From contig QULU01000030.1 of assembly GCA_003481775.1 (NCBI GenBank), positions 1 through 59,776 of the forward strand: DNA of 59,776 nt, in the 5' to 3' direction. Shown in pieces: positions 25,397-33,913 of the stretch. The notes under the pieces were generated by a model, which made no database searches, was not told where the DNA came from, and saw nothing but the letters and a program-made list of their open reading frames with translations. Both the position numbers and the translations under genes were made by a program. This stretch comes from Clostridiaceae bacterium OM02-2AC (GTDB lineage Bacteria > Bacillota_I > Bacilli_A > Erysipelotrichales > Erysipelotrichaceae). The first letter of the stretch is position 1, and every line of letters begins with the position of its first letter.

Positions 25397-28300
25397 ATGA
25401 GTGTCCACTTACATGTGCGAAGCTGCTATACCCTGCTGCAGAGCACCCTGACGATTCCCAAAATCGTTGCGGCTGCCAAGCGCTGCGGCTATACAGCGGT
25501 CGCATTGACAGACAAGCATGTCATGCACGGCGCTATGGCGTTTTACCATGCATGTAAAAAGGAAAATATCAAGCCGATTTTCGGGATGGAAGTGGACGTG
25601 CTGGAGCAGGAGGAGCTGTATGGCTTTGTCGTTCTTGCGAAAAATGATGCCGGCTATCAGAATCTACTGAAGCTGTCCACCTGGCTGAATACCGGAGAGG
25701 AAAGACGCATACCGGATTTGGATACGCTCGCCTATTATGCAAAGGACTGCATTGTTTTGACAAACGGTGATCAGAATCAGATGGAGACCCTTATCGTAAA
25801 GGAAGAGCTGGATCTTCTGCGCCACTGGCTGAAGCTGTGCCGAAAGCAGTTTTCTGATTTTTATGTATCCATAGCACGCAATGATTCCGGCTTGATGGAA
25901 AAGAAAAACCCGGTCTTAAAGCAGGTGTGCAAAGAGCTGGATATTCCCTATACGGCATTGTCCCGCATATATTTTGAACGGGAAGAGGATGAGGAGAGCT
26001 ATAAGACGCTGTGTGCAATCGATCAGGGAGTGTCGCTCCATGATAAAATGCTGAATTACAGCCCGCGCCGATATTTTCGCACACCCAAGGAAATGCAGCT
26101 GCTGTATGAGGATGAGGAGTTGCAGATGAGTGATCGAATCGCAGCGCTGTGTCAGGTGGAAATGCAGCTGCCTAAGGCTGTGCTTCCGAAATTTCAAAAC
26201 AAGTACGGCGTAAGCAGTGAGGAATTCTTGCGCAGTCTTTGTCAGAAGGGACTGCAGAAGCGTATGCAGTACCAACCAATTTCACCCGTATACCAGCAGC
26301 GTCTGGACTACGAGCTGGATGTCATTATCCGTATGCAGTATGCCGATTACTTTTTAATCGTATGGGATTTCATCCGGTTTGCGAAGACGCAGCATATTTA
26401 TATCGGTCCCGGACGAGGAAGTGCTGCCGGTTCCCTTGTTGCATACTGCCTTGGTATCACCCATGTGGATCCCATCCGCTATCATCTGCTGTTTGAACGT
26501 TTTCTAAACCCGGAGCGTATTTCCATGCCGGATATCGATACGGATTTTCCGGATAACCGCCGGGATGAGGTCATTCATTATGTGGAGCAGCTGTATGGCA
26601 AGCACAGGGTGTCTCATATCATCACCTTTAATACGCTGGCGGCAAAGCAGGTGCTGCGGGATGTGGGAAAGGCGATGGAAATCAATCCCCGGCAGATTGA
26701 CCGTCTGTGCAAGCTGGTTCCAAATGTAATCAAGGTTACACTGGACTATGCCTATCAAAATGACGCGCGCTTCAAGGAGCTGATCAACAGCGGAGAGACA
26801 ATGCGCCGTTTGTATGCGACTGCCCGAAAGCTGGAGGGACTCCCGCGTCATGCCTCACTGCATGCGGCAGGTATCGTATTTTCCGATGAAGCCATCGAGC
26901 AGGTGTGCCCGCTGATCGATGTGGATGAGGGCGTTTGTGCCACACAGTTTACGATGGAGTATCTGGAGGAGCTCGGCTTGATCAAAATGGATTTTCTGGG
27001 ACTGAGAAACCTTACGATTATTGATGAAATCGTACAGCATATCAATGCGACAGCTGATAAAAAGCTGGATATCATGCGGATACCACTGGATGATGCCAAA
27101 ACCTATGCACTGATTCGTGCTGTGGATACCGTGGGGGTTTTTCAGCTGGAGAGCGAGGGAATGAAAAATCTGATACGGAAAATGCAGCCGAACTGCTTTG
27201 AGGATATCGTCGCAACGATTGCACTGTTTCGTCCCGGACCAATGGAAAATATTCCGGAATACCTGGATCGCAGAGAGCATCCGGAAAAGGTTGATTATAT
27301 CCATCCCAGCCTGCAGCCGATTTTACAAAATACCTATGGTATTATGATCTATCAGGAACAGATTATGCAGGTGGCACAGACGATGGCTGGCTTCACCCTT
27401 GGTAAGGCGGATAATCTGCGCAAGGCTATCAGTAAGAAAAAAGGGGAGGAGCTGCGCAGAATGCAGGAGGAATTCATATCGGGAGCACTGCGGAAGGGCT
27501 ATGATGAGGCACTGGCGCAGAAGGTGTATGCCCTGATTATGAAATTTGCCAATTACGGCTTCAACCGTTCCCATTCCGTAGCCTATGGTATGATTGCCTA
27601 TCAGCTGGCATATCTGAAAGCGAATGCTCCCCTGTACTTCTTTAACAGTCTGCTAAACAGTGTGATCGGCTCAGAGACAAAAACGAGTGAATATGTATTT
27701 GAGGCACGCAAGCGCAACATTCAGATTCTGCTGCCGGATGTCAATCGTTCGCACAATCAATATGGAATCGAGGATAATGCGCTTCGCTTTCCATTTGTCG
27801 GTATCAAGGGCATTGGCAGTGCGGTATCATCGCTGATTGTCGAGGAACGAGATAAAAAGGGTGAATTCCGTGATTTCTTTGATTTTACCGCACGTATGAA
27901 CGGCAATAAAATCGGTAAAAAAACCATTGAAATCCTGATATATGCAGGTGCGCTGGACTGCTTTAAGGTTGGGCGTGCGAGTCTGATGGCATCACTGGAG
28001 GATGCCCTTCGCTATGCGGATCTTGTGAAAATCGAGGATGTGGATCAGGTGCTGTTTGACTTTGATTTGGTATCCAAGCCCGCCATGACGATGATGCGCG
28101 ACAATGCAACGATTCGCTCGGAAAAGGAAAAGGAGGCCATCGGCTTTTATTTATCGCGGCATCCGATTGCAGATGTGCGAAGCCGCATGGGAATGGATCT
28201 TCCAATTTTGATTTCACTACCGAAATATAAGGGCCGTTATGTGAAATTTGTCTGTCTGGTGGATCGCTGCCGTCAGTATCGCACAAAGAACGGAGATATG

Positions 28301-28477
28301 ATGATGTTTGTTATCGGCAGTGATGAAACAGGGAAATTTGATCTTGTATGTATGCCGAATATATATCGCCAGCATGCGGATGATCTGGTCAAGGGGAATT
28401 ATCTGTATGTGGAGGGAATCGTGGATAAGGAAACCAGCTGTCTGGTCAAGAAGCTGACTAGGATAGAAAAGGAATAA
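25397..28477 (+). CDS. dnaE: DNA polymerase III subunit alpha (DnaE)
   Basis: Replicative/lagging-strand polymerase of the C family. The 1026-aa protein starts with a PHP domain (VHLHVRSCYTLLQS, VALTDKHVMHG), followed by the palm with the catalytic aspartates in MPDIDTDFPDNRRDEVI and GPGRGSAAGSLVAYCLG, the fingers and the tandem HhH (NRSHSVAYGMIAYQLAY), and the C-terminal OB domain. It lacks the 3'-5' exonuclease insertion of PolC, so the organism likely has a separate polC, as in Bacillus. GAGGTG 6 nt before ATG 25397 fixes the start. It stands between its own promoter and a GNAT gene. Confidence 0.96.
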   Translation: MSVHLHVRSCYTLLQSTLTIPKIVAAAKRCGYTAVALTDKHVMHGAMAFYHACKKENIKPIFGMEVDVLEQEELYGFVVLAKNDAGYQNLLKLSTWLNTGEERRIPDLDTLAYYAKDCIVLTNGDQNQMETLIVKEELDLLRHWLKLCRKQFSDFYVSIARNDSGLMEKKNPVLKQVCKELDIPYTALSRIYFEREEDEESYKTLCAIDQGVSLHDKMLNYSPRRYFRTPKEMQLLYEDEELQMSDRIAALCQVEMQLPKAVLPKFQNKYGVSSEEFLRSLCQKGLQKRMQYQPISPVYQQRLDYELDVIIRMQYADYFLIVWDFIRFAKTQHIYIGPGRGSAAGSLVAYCLGITHVDPIRYHLLFERFLNPERISMPDIDTDFPDNRRDEVIHYVEQLYGKHRVSHIITFNTLAAKQVLRDVGKAMEINPRQIDRLCKLVPNVIKVTLDYAYQNDARFKELINSGETMRRLYATARKLEGLPRHASLHAAGIVFSDEAIEQVCPLIDVDEGVCATQFTMEYLEELGLIKMDFLGLRNLTIIDEIVQHINATADKKLDIMRIPLDDAKTYALIRAVDTVGVFQLESEGMKNLIRKMQPNCFEDIVATIALFRPGPMENIPEYLDRREHPEKVDYIHPSLQPILQNTYGIMIYQEQIMQVAQTMAGFTLGKADNLRKAISKKKGEELRRMQEEFISGALRKGYDEALAQKVYALIMKFANYGFNRSHSVAYGMIAYQLAYLKANAPLYFFNSLLNSVIGSETKTSEYVFEARKRNIQILLPDVNRSHNQYGIEDNALRFPFVGIKGIGSAVSSLIVEERDKKGEFRDFFDFTARMNGNKIGKKTIEILIYAGALDCFKVGRASLMASLEDALRYADLVKIEDVDQVLFDFDLVSKPAMTMMRDNATIRSEKEKEAIGFYLSRHPIADVRSRMGMDLPILISLPKYKGRYVKFVCLVDRCRQYRTKNGDMMMFVIGSDETGKFDLVCMPNIYRQHADDLVKGNYLYVEGIVDKETSCLVKKLTRIEKE

Positions 28478-28495
28478 AGGAGTAGGAGTGTGAAT

Positions 28496-28984
28496 ATGAT
28501 AAGCATTCAAACCGTAGAGGAAGCGGATATCGCAGCACTGGCACAGCTGGAGGCGTGCTGCTTTCCAAAGGAAGAGGCGGCGGATGAAGCAGCGCTTCGC
28601 AGACGCGCCAGAACCTTTCCCGAAAGCTTTCTGGTTATGAAAAAGGATGGCGTCATCATCGGTATGATCAATGGCTGTGTAAGCAATCAGCACATGATCT
28701 GTGATGCGATGTATGAGGATGAGAGTTTGCATGATCCCTGCGGCGCCTATCAAACGGTATTCGGGCTGGATGTGCATCCCGCTCATCAGCATCAGGGGTA
28801 CGCAAAAGAGCTGATGAACGCTTTGATACGAGTGGCACAGGAAGCGCAAAGAACGGGGATGGTCTTGACCTGTAAAAAGCAGCTGGTGCCCTTTTATGAG
28901 CAGTTTGGCTATCGCAACATGGGGGTGAGTGCTTCTGTTCACGGTGGTGCAGAATGGTATGATATGCTGTTGTGCTTTGCGTGA
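28496..28984 (+). CDS. GNAT family N-acetyltransferase
   Basis: A 162-aa protein with the GNAT fold: strand region ISIQTVEEADIAALAQLEACC, a central FLVMKKDGVIIGMINGCV, then the acetyl-CoA-binding motif A, GLDVHPAHQHQGYAKELMN (Q/RxxGxA pattern), and a C-terminal KKQLVPFYEQFGYRN typical of the family. The acceptor is unknown; a distant resemblance to arylalkylamine-type acetyltransferases is seen in the spacing. AGGAG 7 nt before ATG 28496 supports the start over the in-frame GTG at 28490. It follows dnaE by 18 nt. Confidence 0.85.
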   Translation: MISIQTVEEADIAALAQLEACCFPKEEAADEAALRRRARTFPESFLVMKKDGVIIGMINGCVSNQHMICDAMYEDESLHDPCGAYQTVFGLDVHPAHQHQGYAKELMNALIRVAQEAQRTGMVLTCKKQLVPFYEQFGYRNMGVSASVHGGAEWYDMLLCFA

Positions 28985-29389
28985 TACAGGACAGTTGAAA
29001 ACCATACACAGGAAACAATGGTGGCAGTACAGGTATATCTGACATCGCATTGGCTATTTTGGATTTCTGCATTCACAAAGTGGTAGTAGCATTTCACTGC
29101 ATGTGCAGCATCAGCAAGCATGAGAAGCGCTTTAATAGTCGAGAGAAAAGAGTCAATATCTGCTTGCCGTGCTTGATGCTTGCGGCATGCAGGAAAGTAT
29201 GAGCGTTTGCTGTTGCTCACCAGTCTATGCAGCAAAGCAGTGCCGGATGAACGAACCATCCTGCGGCATGGGGGATCCTTCCTATATTAACATAATCTGA
29301 TCATGATTCAGCATTGCTTGTGTACCTGCGAATTGCAATAGATTGCAGTCTCCATTGATTGTGCATAATGTAAAAAAATGAAAAAAGTG
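28985..29389. other. Gene-poor region before the rplU promoter
   Basis: About 400 nt with no believable + strand gene. It contains an 8-bp inverted repeat (GCAAGCAT 29114-29121, ATGCTTGC 29176-29183) and several GCTTG/GCATGC words. On the minus strand a 106-codon open frame (28939-29259) crosses it and runs into the GNAT gene. Its Ala/His/Cys/Tyr-rich composition differs from the neighbours, so it might be a repeat-borne or decayed sequence. Confidence 0.5.
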
Positions 29390-29418
29390 TTGCGTAAAAA
29401 AGCTGTTTATGGTAACAT
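29390..29418 (+). promoter_or_regulatory. Promoter of the rplU operon
   Basis: TTGCGT (29390-29395), 17-nt spacer, TAACAT (29413-29418) with TGG before it, forming an extended -10. Confidence 0.65.
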
Positions 29419-29424
29419 AACTAT

Positions 29425-29500
29425 GTTGTATGTCCTCCCGGATTTACAACCGCTCAGAACAGGGTTTAAGTATGGAAATCATCACCTTGCATGGCGAGTC
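29425..29500 (+). promoter_or_regulatory. Probable L21 ribosomal protein leader
   Basis: The roughly 100-nt untranslated stretch between the promoter and rplU occupies the position of the L21 leader known in Bacillota (Rfam L21_leader). In that family L21 or another product of the operon represses expression by binding the leader. The region has paired-looking segments (CCTCCCGG, GGGTTTAAG), but I could not verify the consensus fold by eye. Confidence 0.5.
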
Positions 29501-29528
29501 TTAAATTTTTTAGAAGGAGGTGCGATTT

Positions 29529-29840
29529 ATGTACGCAATCATTGAAACAGGCGGAAAACAGATCCGTGTAGAAGAAGGTTCCACAATCTTCGTAGAAAAG
29601 CTGGACGTTCAGGAAGGCGAAGCTGTTGTATTTGACAAGGTAGTCGCTTACTGCAACCGTTCTCTTCGTGTCGGCACTCCATATGTAAAGGGAGTTAAGG
29701 TCAACGCAAAGGTTGAAAAGCAGGGAAAAGCAAAGAAGATCATCGTCTACAAATACAAGGCTAAAAAAGGTAGCTCACACCGCAAGCAGGGACACCGTCA
29801 GCCTTACACAAAACTGACAATCGAATCTATCGAGGCTTAA
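29529..29840 (+). CDS. rplU: 50S ribosomal protein L21
   Basis: L21 binds 23S rRNA and contacts L20. The 103-aa protein reads [17 protein letters not shown] at the start and [17 protein letters not shown] at the end, both diagnostic. AAGGAGGTG ends 6 nt before ATG 29529, ruling out the in-frame GTG at 29520. First gene of rplU-prp-rpmA, the standard Bacillota operon, probably under leader-based autoregulation. Confidence 0.97.
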   Translation: MYAIIETGGKQIRVEEGSTIFVEKLDVQEGEAVVFDKVVAYCNRSLRVGTPYVKGVKVNAKVEKQGKAKKIIVYKYKAKKGSSHRKQGHRQPYTKLTIESIEA

Positions 29841-29843
29841 TGT

Positions 29844-30158
29844 ATGGTAAGAGTCCATGTAAAGCGGCATCAGGGTATCATACAGATAGTGGAAATCAAA
29901 GACCATGCAGGCTATGCAGATGCAGGTCAGGATCTGGTATGCGCCGGGGTGAGTTCCATAGCTGTAGGAATGATGAATGCTTTAGATGAGATGGTGCCTG
30001 AAGCATGCGACTTCGTTTTGAAGGAAGCATACATCAAAATTGAAACGATCCTGCCAAGTGATACAGCAAATATTCTGTTACAGGGAATGTTTTATCAGCT
30101 GTCGACCATGCAGGAAAGCTATGCAGACTATATTACAATAAACGATCAGGAGGTGTGA
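29844..30158 (+). CDS. prp: Ribosomal-processing cysteine protease Prp
   Basis: Prp removes the N-terminal extension of ribosomal protein L27, a step essential for ribosome function in staphylococci. The 104-aa protein shows the catalytic pair H21 and C33 within [19 protein letters not shown], the family hallmark. It lies between rplU and rpmA as in all organisms with the long L27, and overlaps the rpmA ribosome binding site. The substrate site is present in the neighbouring L27. Confidence 0.95.
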   Translation: MVRVHVKRHQGIIQIVEIKDHAGYADAGQDLVCAGVSSIAVGMMNALDEMVPEACDFVLKEAYIKIETILPSDTANILLQGMFYQLSTMQESYADYITINDQEV

Positions 30159-30160
30159 TT

Positions 30161-30445
30161 ATGAAATTTGTATTAGATATTCAGCTGTTCGCATCCAAAA
30201 AGGGTGTTGGTTCTACAAAGAACGGCCGTGACTCCGAATCCAAACGTCTTGGCGCAAAACTGGCTGATGGACAGTTCTGCCATGCAGGAAGTATCATTTA
30301 CCGCCAGCGTGGTACGAAAATTCACCCGGGAACAAACGTTGGAAAAGGTGGAGATGACACGTTATTCGCAAAAGTGAATGGTGTTGTAAAATACGAACGT
30401 TTAGGTAAAGACAAGAAAAAAGTGTCCGTTTACCCACAGGCGTAA
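30161..30445 (+). CDS. rpmA: 50S ribosomal protein L27 with cleavable N-terminus
   Basis: L27 reaches the peptidyl transferase centre with its N-terminus. The 94-aa precursor begins [17 protein letters not shown]: residues 1-10 form the hydrophobic extension ending in F, and Prp should cut between F10 and A11 to expose ASKKG. The remainder ([27 protein letters not shown]) is standard. AGGAGGTG 5 nt upstream fixes ATG 30161. A strong terminator follows. Confidence 0.97.
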   Translation: MKFVLDIQLFASKKGVGSTKNGRDSESKRLGAKLADGQFCHAGSIIYRQRGTKIHPGTNVGKGGDDTLFAKVNGVVKYERLGKDKKKVSVYPQA

Positions 30446-30449
30446 TGAA

Positions 30450-30478
30450 AAAATCCCCGGTATGGGGATTTTATTTTT
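30450..30478 (+). terminator. Terminator of the rplU-prp-rpmA operon
   Basis: Nine-bp stem AAAATCCCC (30450-30458) and GGGGATTTT (30464-30472), loop GGTAT, then ATTTTT. obgE starts 37 nt later without an obvious promoter, so some read-through is likely. Confidence 0.85.
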
Positions 30479-30514
30479 GAGCAGGATAACAGAAAGAGAC
30501 AAGGAGGTGCCTGA

Positions 30515-31804
30515 ATGTTTATAGATCGTGTAAAAGTACATGTGAAGGCTGGAAAAGGCGGAGATGGAATCGTTGCTTTCCGGCGTGAAAAATATGTTGC
30601 CTACGGTGGTCCCAGCGGCGGAGACGGCGGAGCTGGCGGAGATGTCGTTTTTATGGTTGATGAAGGAAAGACAACCCTGCTGGATTTGCGCTACAACCGC
30701 AAGATGACTGCAGAGCCGGGAGGTAATGGAAAAACAAAGAAAATGCATGGCGCCGATGGTGCGGACTGCATTATCAAGGTACCGCAGGGTACGCTTGTAA
30801 AGGATGAGAAAACCGGAAGAGTTCTGGCGGATCTCACACGCAAGGGACAAAAGGAAATCATCGCCAAGGGTGGAAAGGGCGGACGTGGCAATTTTCACTT
30901 TAAATCCAGTAAAAACACGGCACCTCAGTACAGTGAGCTGGGAGCACCCGGAGAAGAACGCGATATCATGGTTGAGCTGAAGGTCCTGGCGGACGTCGGA
31001 CTGGTTGGCTTTCCATCTGTTGGAAAATCCACATTGCTGTCGGTTGTATCCAAGGCGAAGCCGGAAATTGCGGAATACCACTTTACGACGCTGGCTCCCA
31101 ATCTGGGAATGGTACAGGTTCCGGATGGCAGAAGCTTTGTCATGGCGGATCTGCCCGGTCTGATTGAAGGGGCGAGCGAAGGAAAGGGTCTTGGACATCA
31201 GTTTTTGCGTCACATTGAACGCTGTCGTGTCATCATCCACGTTGTGGATATGGGAGCGAATGATGGACGTGATCCCGTTGCGGACTATACGACCATCAAC
31301 GATGAGTTAAAGCAGTATGAATACCGTCTGATGGAGCGTCCGCAGATCGTGCTTGCGAATAAGATGGATTTGGATGGCGCACAGGAAAACCTGAAGCGCT
31401 TCAAGGAGGCCTATCCTGAGGTTGAGGTATTTGAAACTACAACGATTATCGCAGAAGGGCTGGAGGCGGTTCTTTATCGTGCGGCTGATCTGTTGGAAAC
31501 AACACCGCAGTTTCCTTTGTATAATGATGATGCCAGTGATGAAGAGGCAGAGGGCGTGCTTTATAAATTTGAACCGGAGCAGCCAGCCTTTGAGGTACAC
31601 AACATGGGGAATGGCAACTGGGAGCTGAGTGGGGAAGAGCTGGAGCGCAGCTTTAAGATGAGCAAGCTGGATAATGAAGAGGACTTCATGCGATTTGCCC
31701 GCAAAATGCGAAAAATGGGTATTGATGATGCTCTGCGCAATGCCGGATGTAAGGACGGCGATGTCGTAACCATCTGTGATATTCAGTTTGAATTCGTGGA
31801 GTAA
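30515..31804 (+). CDS. obgE: GTPase ObgE/CgtA
   Basis: Obg is an essential GTPase that binds the 50S subunit and links ribosome assembly to growth and ppGpp. The 429-aa protein has the glycine-rich Obg fold (GGPSGGDGGAGGDV), the G domain (GFPSVGKSTL G1, DLPGLIEGA G3, NKMD G4) and the Bacillota-type C-terminal OCT domain (about 350-429). AAGGAGGTGCCTGA precedes the ATG. It lies downstream of rpmA as in Bacillus, where spo0B is in between; no spo0B is present here. Confidence 0.97.
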   Translation: MFIDRVKVHVKAGKGGDGIVAFRREKYVAYGGPSGGDGGAGGDVVFMVDEGKTTLLDLRYNRKMTAEPGGNGKTKKMHGADGADCIIKVPQGTLVKDEKTGRVLADLTRKGQKEIIAKGGKGGRGNFHFKSSKNTAPQYSELGAPGEERDIMVELKVLADVGLVGFPSVGKSTLLSVVSKAKPEIAEYHFTTLAPNLGMVQVPDGRSFVMADLPGLIEGASEGKGLGHQFLRHIERCRVIIHVVDMGANDGRDPVADYTTINDELKQYEYRLMERPQIVLANKMDLDGAQENLKRFKEAYPEVEVFETTTIIAEGLEAVLYRAADLLETTPQFPLYNDDASDEEAEGVLYKFEPEQPAFEVHNMGNGNWELSGEELERSFKMSKLDNEEDFMRFARKMRKMGIDDALRNAGCKDGDVVTICDIQFEFVE

Positions 31805-31897
31805 CGTCGTAACGTGTATACGTTTCACCGACGGGGACAGGGTAGTGTGCAGAAAGCTGTATGCTCACAAGTGAGCACGGCGTAAAAAAATAGCAGG

Positions 31898-31938
31898 CGC
31901 AGGAATGCTCGAACGAATCGATGCTCCTGCGTCTTTTC
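31898..31938 (+). terminator. Terminator-like hairpin after obgE
   Basis: CGCAGGA (31898-31904) and TCCTGCG (31925-31931), with partial inner pairing, then TCTTTTCC. The T run is interrupted, so strength is uncertain. Confidence 0.5.
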
Positions 31939-31962
31939 CTTGTAAATGTCCATACGATAGCC

Positions 31963-31994
31963 AAAAAAAACAGCCCTGCTGCATCGTTGGCTGT
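31963..31994 (-). terminator. Minus-strand terminator
   Basis: Minus-strand reading: ACAGCC, 13-nt loop, GGCTGT, then seven T. It faces transcripts coming from the regulator gene at 32288-32716, though two closer terminators exist. Confidence 0.6.
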
Positions 31995-32066
31995 AGAAGA
32001 AAAAATGAGAAATATTATCAAACACAGGTTGATGAGAGAAAAATTAGGATAATTCGATACAAATAG

Positions 32067-32113
32067 AAAAAGTCCTGAAAACGGCTTATATAAAGTGTTT
32101 CGGGACTTTTTTT
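32067..32113. terminator. Bidirectional terminator
   Basis: Fourteen-bp stem AAAAAGTCCTGAAA (32067-32080) with TTTCGGGACTTTTT (32098-32111, one wobble); T runs on both strands. Confidence 0.8.
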
Positions 32114-32157
32114 ACGAATCCAAGTGTGACTAGCGGGGATAAGCAATCCGAAAATAA

Positions 32158-32216
32158 AAGAAGACCTGACAGCAGGAAATCAATTAAATGAAATGCCTTC
32201 ACCTGTCGGTCTTTTT
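32158..32216. terminator. Bidirectional terminator near the regulator gene
   Basis: AGACCTGACAG and CTGTCGGTCT pair with one bulged T around a long loop that contains a further short stem. CTTTTTCT follows on the plus strand; the minus strand has TTCTTTTATTTT. Confidence 0.65.
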
Positions 32217-32287
32217 CTATCGTTACCTAAGTTGTTACACCATGACATAAAAGCGGCGTGTCATGCTTTTTCAGATGCTGAAAGCAG

Positions 32288-32716
32288 CTAGCTGAAATCG
32301 CCGAGGAGCTCATGATGGAATTCATCCAGCAATTCGTTGATTTCCATCAGAGAATACTGCTTGCTGATGCCGAAAATCAATATCGCATCCCGCTGCTGCT
32401 TGGCATACAGATGGTTATGGTGTGCCACGGTCAACAGACGGTTGGTTTCCTCAAGATTCAGCTTCATAGCTATAGCAAGCTGCAAAATCTTATCCCGACC
32501 TGCCTGCTTGCTGCCCTGAAATATCTGATAGGCATAGGTTCTTGGAATCTGGGCATCTCGAATGATATCGGACTTCTCCAGATTCTTTTCCAGAAGGATT
32601 TCATTGATGTAATCCACAAAGGATACATCACGGATTTCTTTTAAAATACGGTCTTTCTCCAGCGCGCCGGCCTTCTTCAGGATGTCTTCCAAATCCTTCG
32701 TTTTCTGTTTCTGCAT
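32288..32716 (-). CDS. XRE-type helix-turn-helix regulator, kinase-linked
   Basis: A 142-aa predicted DNA-binding protein. After a basic N-terminal helix (QKQKTKDLEDILKKA), residues about 32-95 form a five-helix XRE-like HTH: FVDYINEILLEKNLEKSDII, then DAQIPRTYAYQIFQGSKQAG (recognition helix) and RDKILQLAIAMKLNLEETN. The C-terminus (RDAILIFGISKQYSLMEINE) is a helical extension that could bind a partner. It is divergent from the kinase pair with overlapping promoters and probably controls both sides. GGTGATTGT precedes its ATG. I know of no characterised homologue; whether the kinases phosphorylate it is inference. Confidence 0.75.
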   Translation of the reverse strand: MQKQKTKDLEDILKKAGALEKDRILKEIRDVSFVDYINEILLEKNLEKSDIIRDAQIPRTYAYQIFQGSKQAGRDKILQLAIAMKLNLEETNRLLTVAHHNHLYAKQQRDAILIFGISKQYSLMEINELLDEFHHELLGDFS

Positions 32717-32733
32717 ACAATCACCAGATATTA

Positions 32734-32742
32734 TGATATAAT
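32734..32742 (+). promoter_or_regulatory. Extended -10 promoter of the kinase genes
   Basis: TGATATAAT, 35 nt before the first kinase start. It overlaps the regulator's own -10 on the other strand. Confidence 0.6.
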
Positions 32743-32755
32743 CAAATCACGATTA
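32739..32755. promoter_or_regulatory. Candidate operator dyad
   Basis: TAATC (32739-32743) and GATTA (32751-32755) form an inverted repeat with a 7-nt centre. It fills the spacer of the regulator promoter and abuts the kinase -10. Binding there would block both promoters; this is inference. Confidence 0.35.
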
Positions 32756-32776
32756 TTGCAAGCTAAAGGAGAATTT

Positions 32777-33850
32777 ATGCGTCTGGATTTATTAGAGGAT
32801 ATATGTACATTGTCCCAAACAGAAGAAAAAACAGTTCTGCTGGTAAAAAACTGTCTGGATCAGAAATTTTACATCAAGAAAATTATGCGGGACTGTGCAG
32901 AGCTGCAGATTTACCGGCAGCTGATGCAGCATCCCCATCCCGGAATTCCCATGCTGTATGAAGCGACACGCCGAGGGGAAACGTGCATTCTTGTGGAGGA
33001 ATTCATCAATGGAACGACACTGGAATATGTGCTGAGTGAGCGAACGCTTGATGATGCGGCTATTCATCATATCATGCGGCAGCTGCTGTCTGCGGTTGAG
33101 CATCTGCACAGTCTGCAGCCGCCGATTATTCATCGTGACATCAAGCCGGGAAATATTATGGTGCTGGAGCATCTGGAAATCCGGCTGATTGATTTTGAAA
33201 TTGCACGGGTTTTCAAGCAGGATAAAAATCGCGATACCCGTGTAATGGGGAGTGCTGGTTATGCTTCACCGGAGCAATACGGGTTTCATCAAAGTGACTG
33301 CCGCAGCGATATCTATGCGATCGGTGCTGTCTTAAAAACGATGGTACAAAAGGATGTGACGGCAAAGGATATCCACAGCCCGTTTCAGCATATCATTGAA
33401 ACCTGTATGCAGTTGGATCCGGATAAGCGTTATCAAAGCGTTGGCGAGCTGCAGAAGGCGCTTGGATATTGCGAGGAGAAGTCTCTGCCGCACGCATCCG
33501 TTTCTGTCTTACTGACGCAGCTGCCTGGTATACGAAGGGATCCTTTTGCAAAGCGGCTGCTGTTTCTTGCATATTACGTGCTTTGTATAATTCTGGGAGC
33601 ATCGATGACCGTAACCCCTCCGCCATCCCCGTATTCCCTCATCTGTCAGAGAATCGCCTTTGGTTTCTGTCTGGCAATCATCCCGGCAATTACCGTCAAT
33701 GCGGGGAATGTTCGGGAGCTGCTGCGGATTCAGGATCATGGACGTACATACATACGCTTCTTCAAAGGCGCGATTCTGTGGCTTCTCTGTGCGTTTATCA
33801 TAATAAGTCTGCTGGTGATTCTGGCAATCATACTGGAAAGTCTGCTGTAA
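32777..33850 (+). CDS. Membrane-anchored Ser/Thr protein kinase, atypical
   Basis: A 357-aa Hanks-type kinase. Seen: candidate ATP-anchoring lysine in FYIKKI (34-35), VEEFINGTTLEYVLSERTLD (hinge), catalytic loop HRDIKPGN (119-126), LIDFEIAR (DFE 139-141 in place of DFG), activation segment GSAGYASPEQYG (159-169) and RSDIYAIGAVL. No glycine-rich loop is visible before the lysine. After residue 258 come three hydrophobic helices (LLFLAYYVLCIILG, IAFGFCLAIIPAI, GAILWLLCAFIIISLLVILA), so the kinase domain is N-terminal and cytosolic, tethered by its C-terminus. There are no PASTA repeats. AAAGGAGAA sets the start. It is a tandem paralogue of the next gene. Confidence 0.85.
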   Translation: MRLDLLEDICTLSQTEEKTVLLVKNCLDQKFYIKKIMRDCAELQIYRQLMQHPHPGIPMLYEATRRGETCILVEEFINGTTLEYVLSERTLDDAAIHHIMRQLLSAVEHLHSLQPPIIHRDIKPGNIMVLEHLEIRLIDFEIARVFKQDKNRDTRVMGSAGYASPEQYGFHQSDCRSDIYAIGAVLKTMVQKDVTAKDIHSPFQHIIETCMQLDPDKRYQSVGELQKALGYCEEKSLPHASVSVLLTQLPGIRRDPFAKRLLFLAYYVLCIILGASMTVTPPPSPYSLICQRIAFGFCLAIIPAITVNAGNVRELLRIQDHGRTYIRFFKGAILWLLCAFIIISLLVILAIILESLL

Positions 33851-33913
33851 GCATACCAAAGCTTTCCGGTTTTTTTATATAATTTTGTTCGTGATAAAGA
33901 GGGAAGCGTGCAA

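Larger units (their letters stand above)
31805..32287. other. Hairpin-rich gap between convergent genes
   Basis: About 480 nt without a gene. It contains at least five stem-loops: TGCTCA/TGAGCA (31862-31877), 31898-31938, 31963-31994 (minus-strand type), 32067-32113 and 32158-32216 (both bidirectional). The density exceeds what two converging transcripts need. Confidence 0.65.
32733..32761 (-). promoter_or_regulatory. Promoter of the XRE-type regulator
   Basis: On the minus strand: TTGCAA (complement of 32756-32761), 17-nt spacer, TATCAT (complement of 32733-32738). It overlaps the -10 of the divergent kinase promoter by two bases. Confidence 0.6.

Noticed and set aside
31862..31877. TGCTCA/TGAGCA palindrome as a terminator
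   Set aside because: No T run follows on either strand; kept only as part of the hairpin-rich gap.
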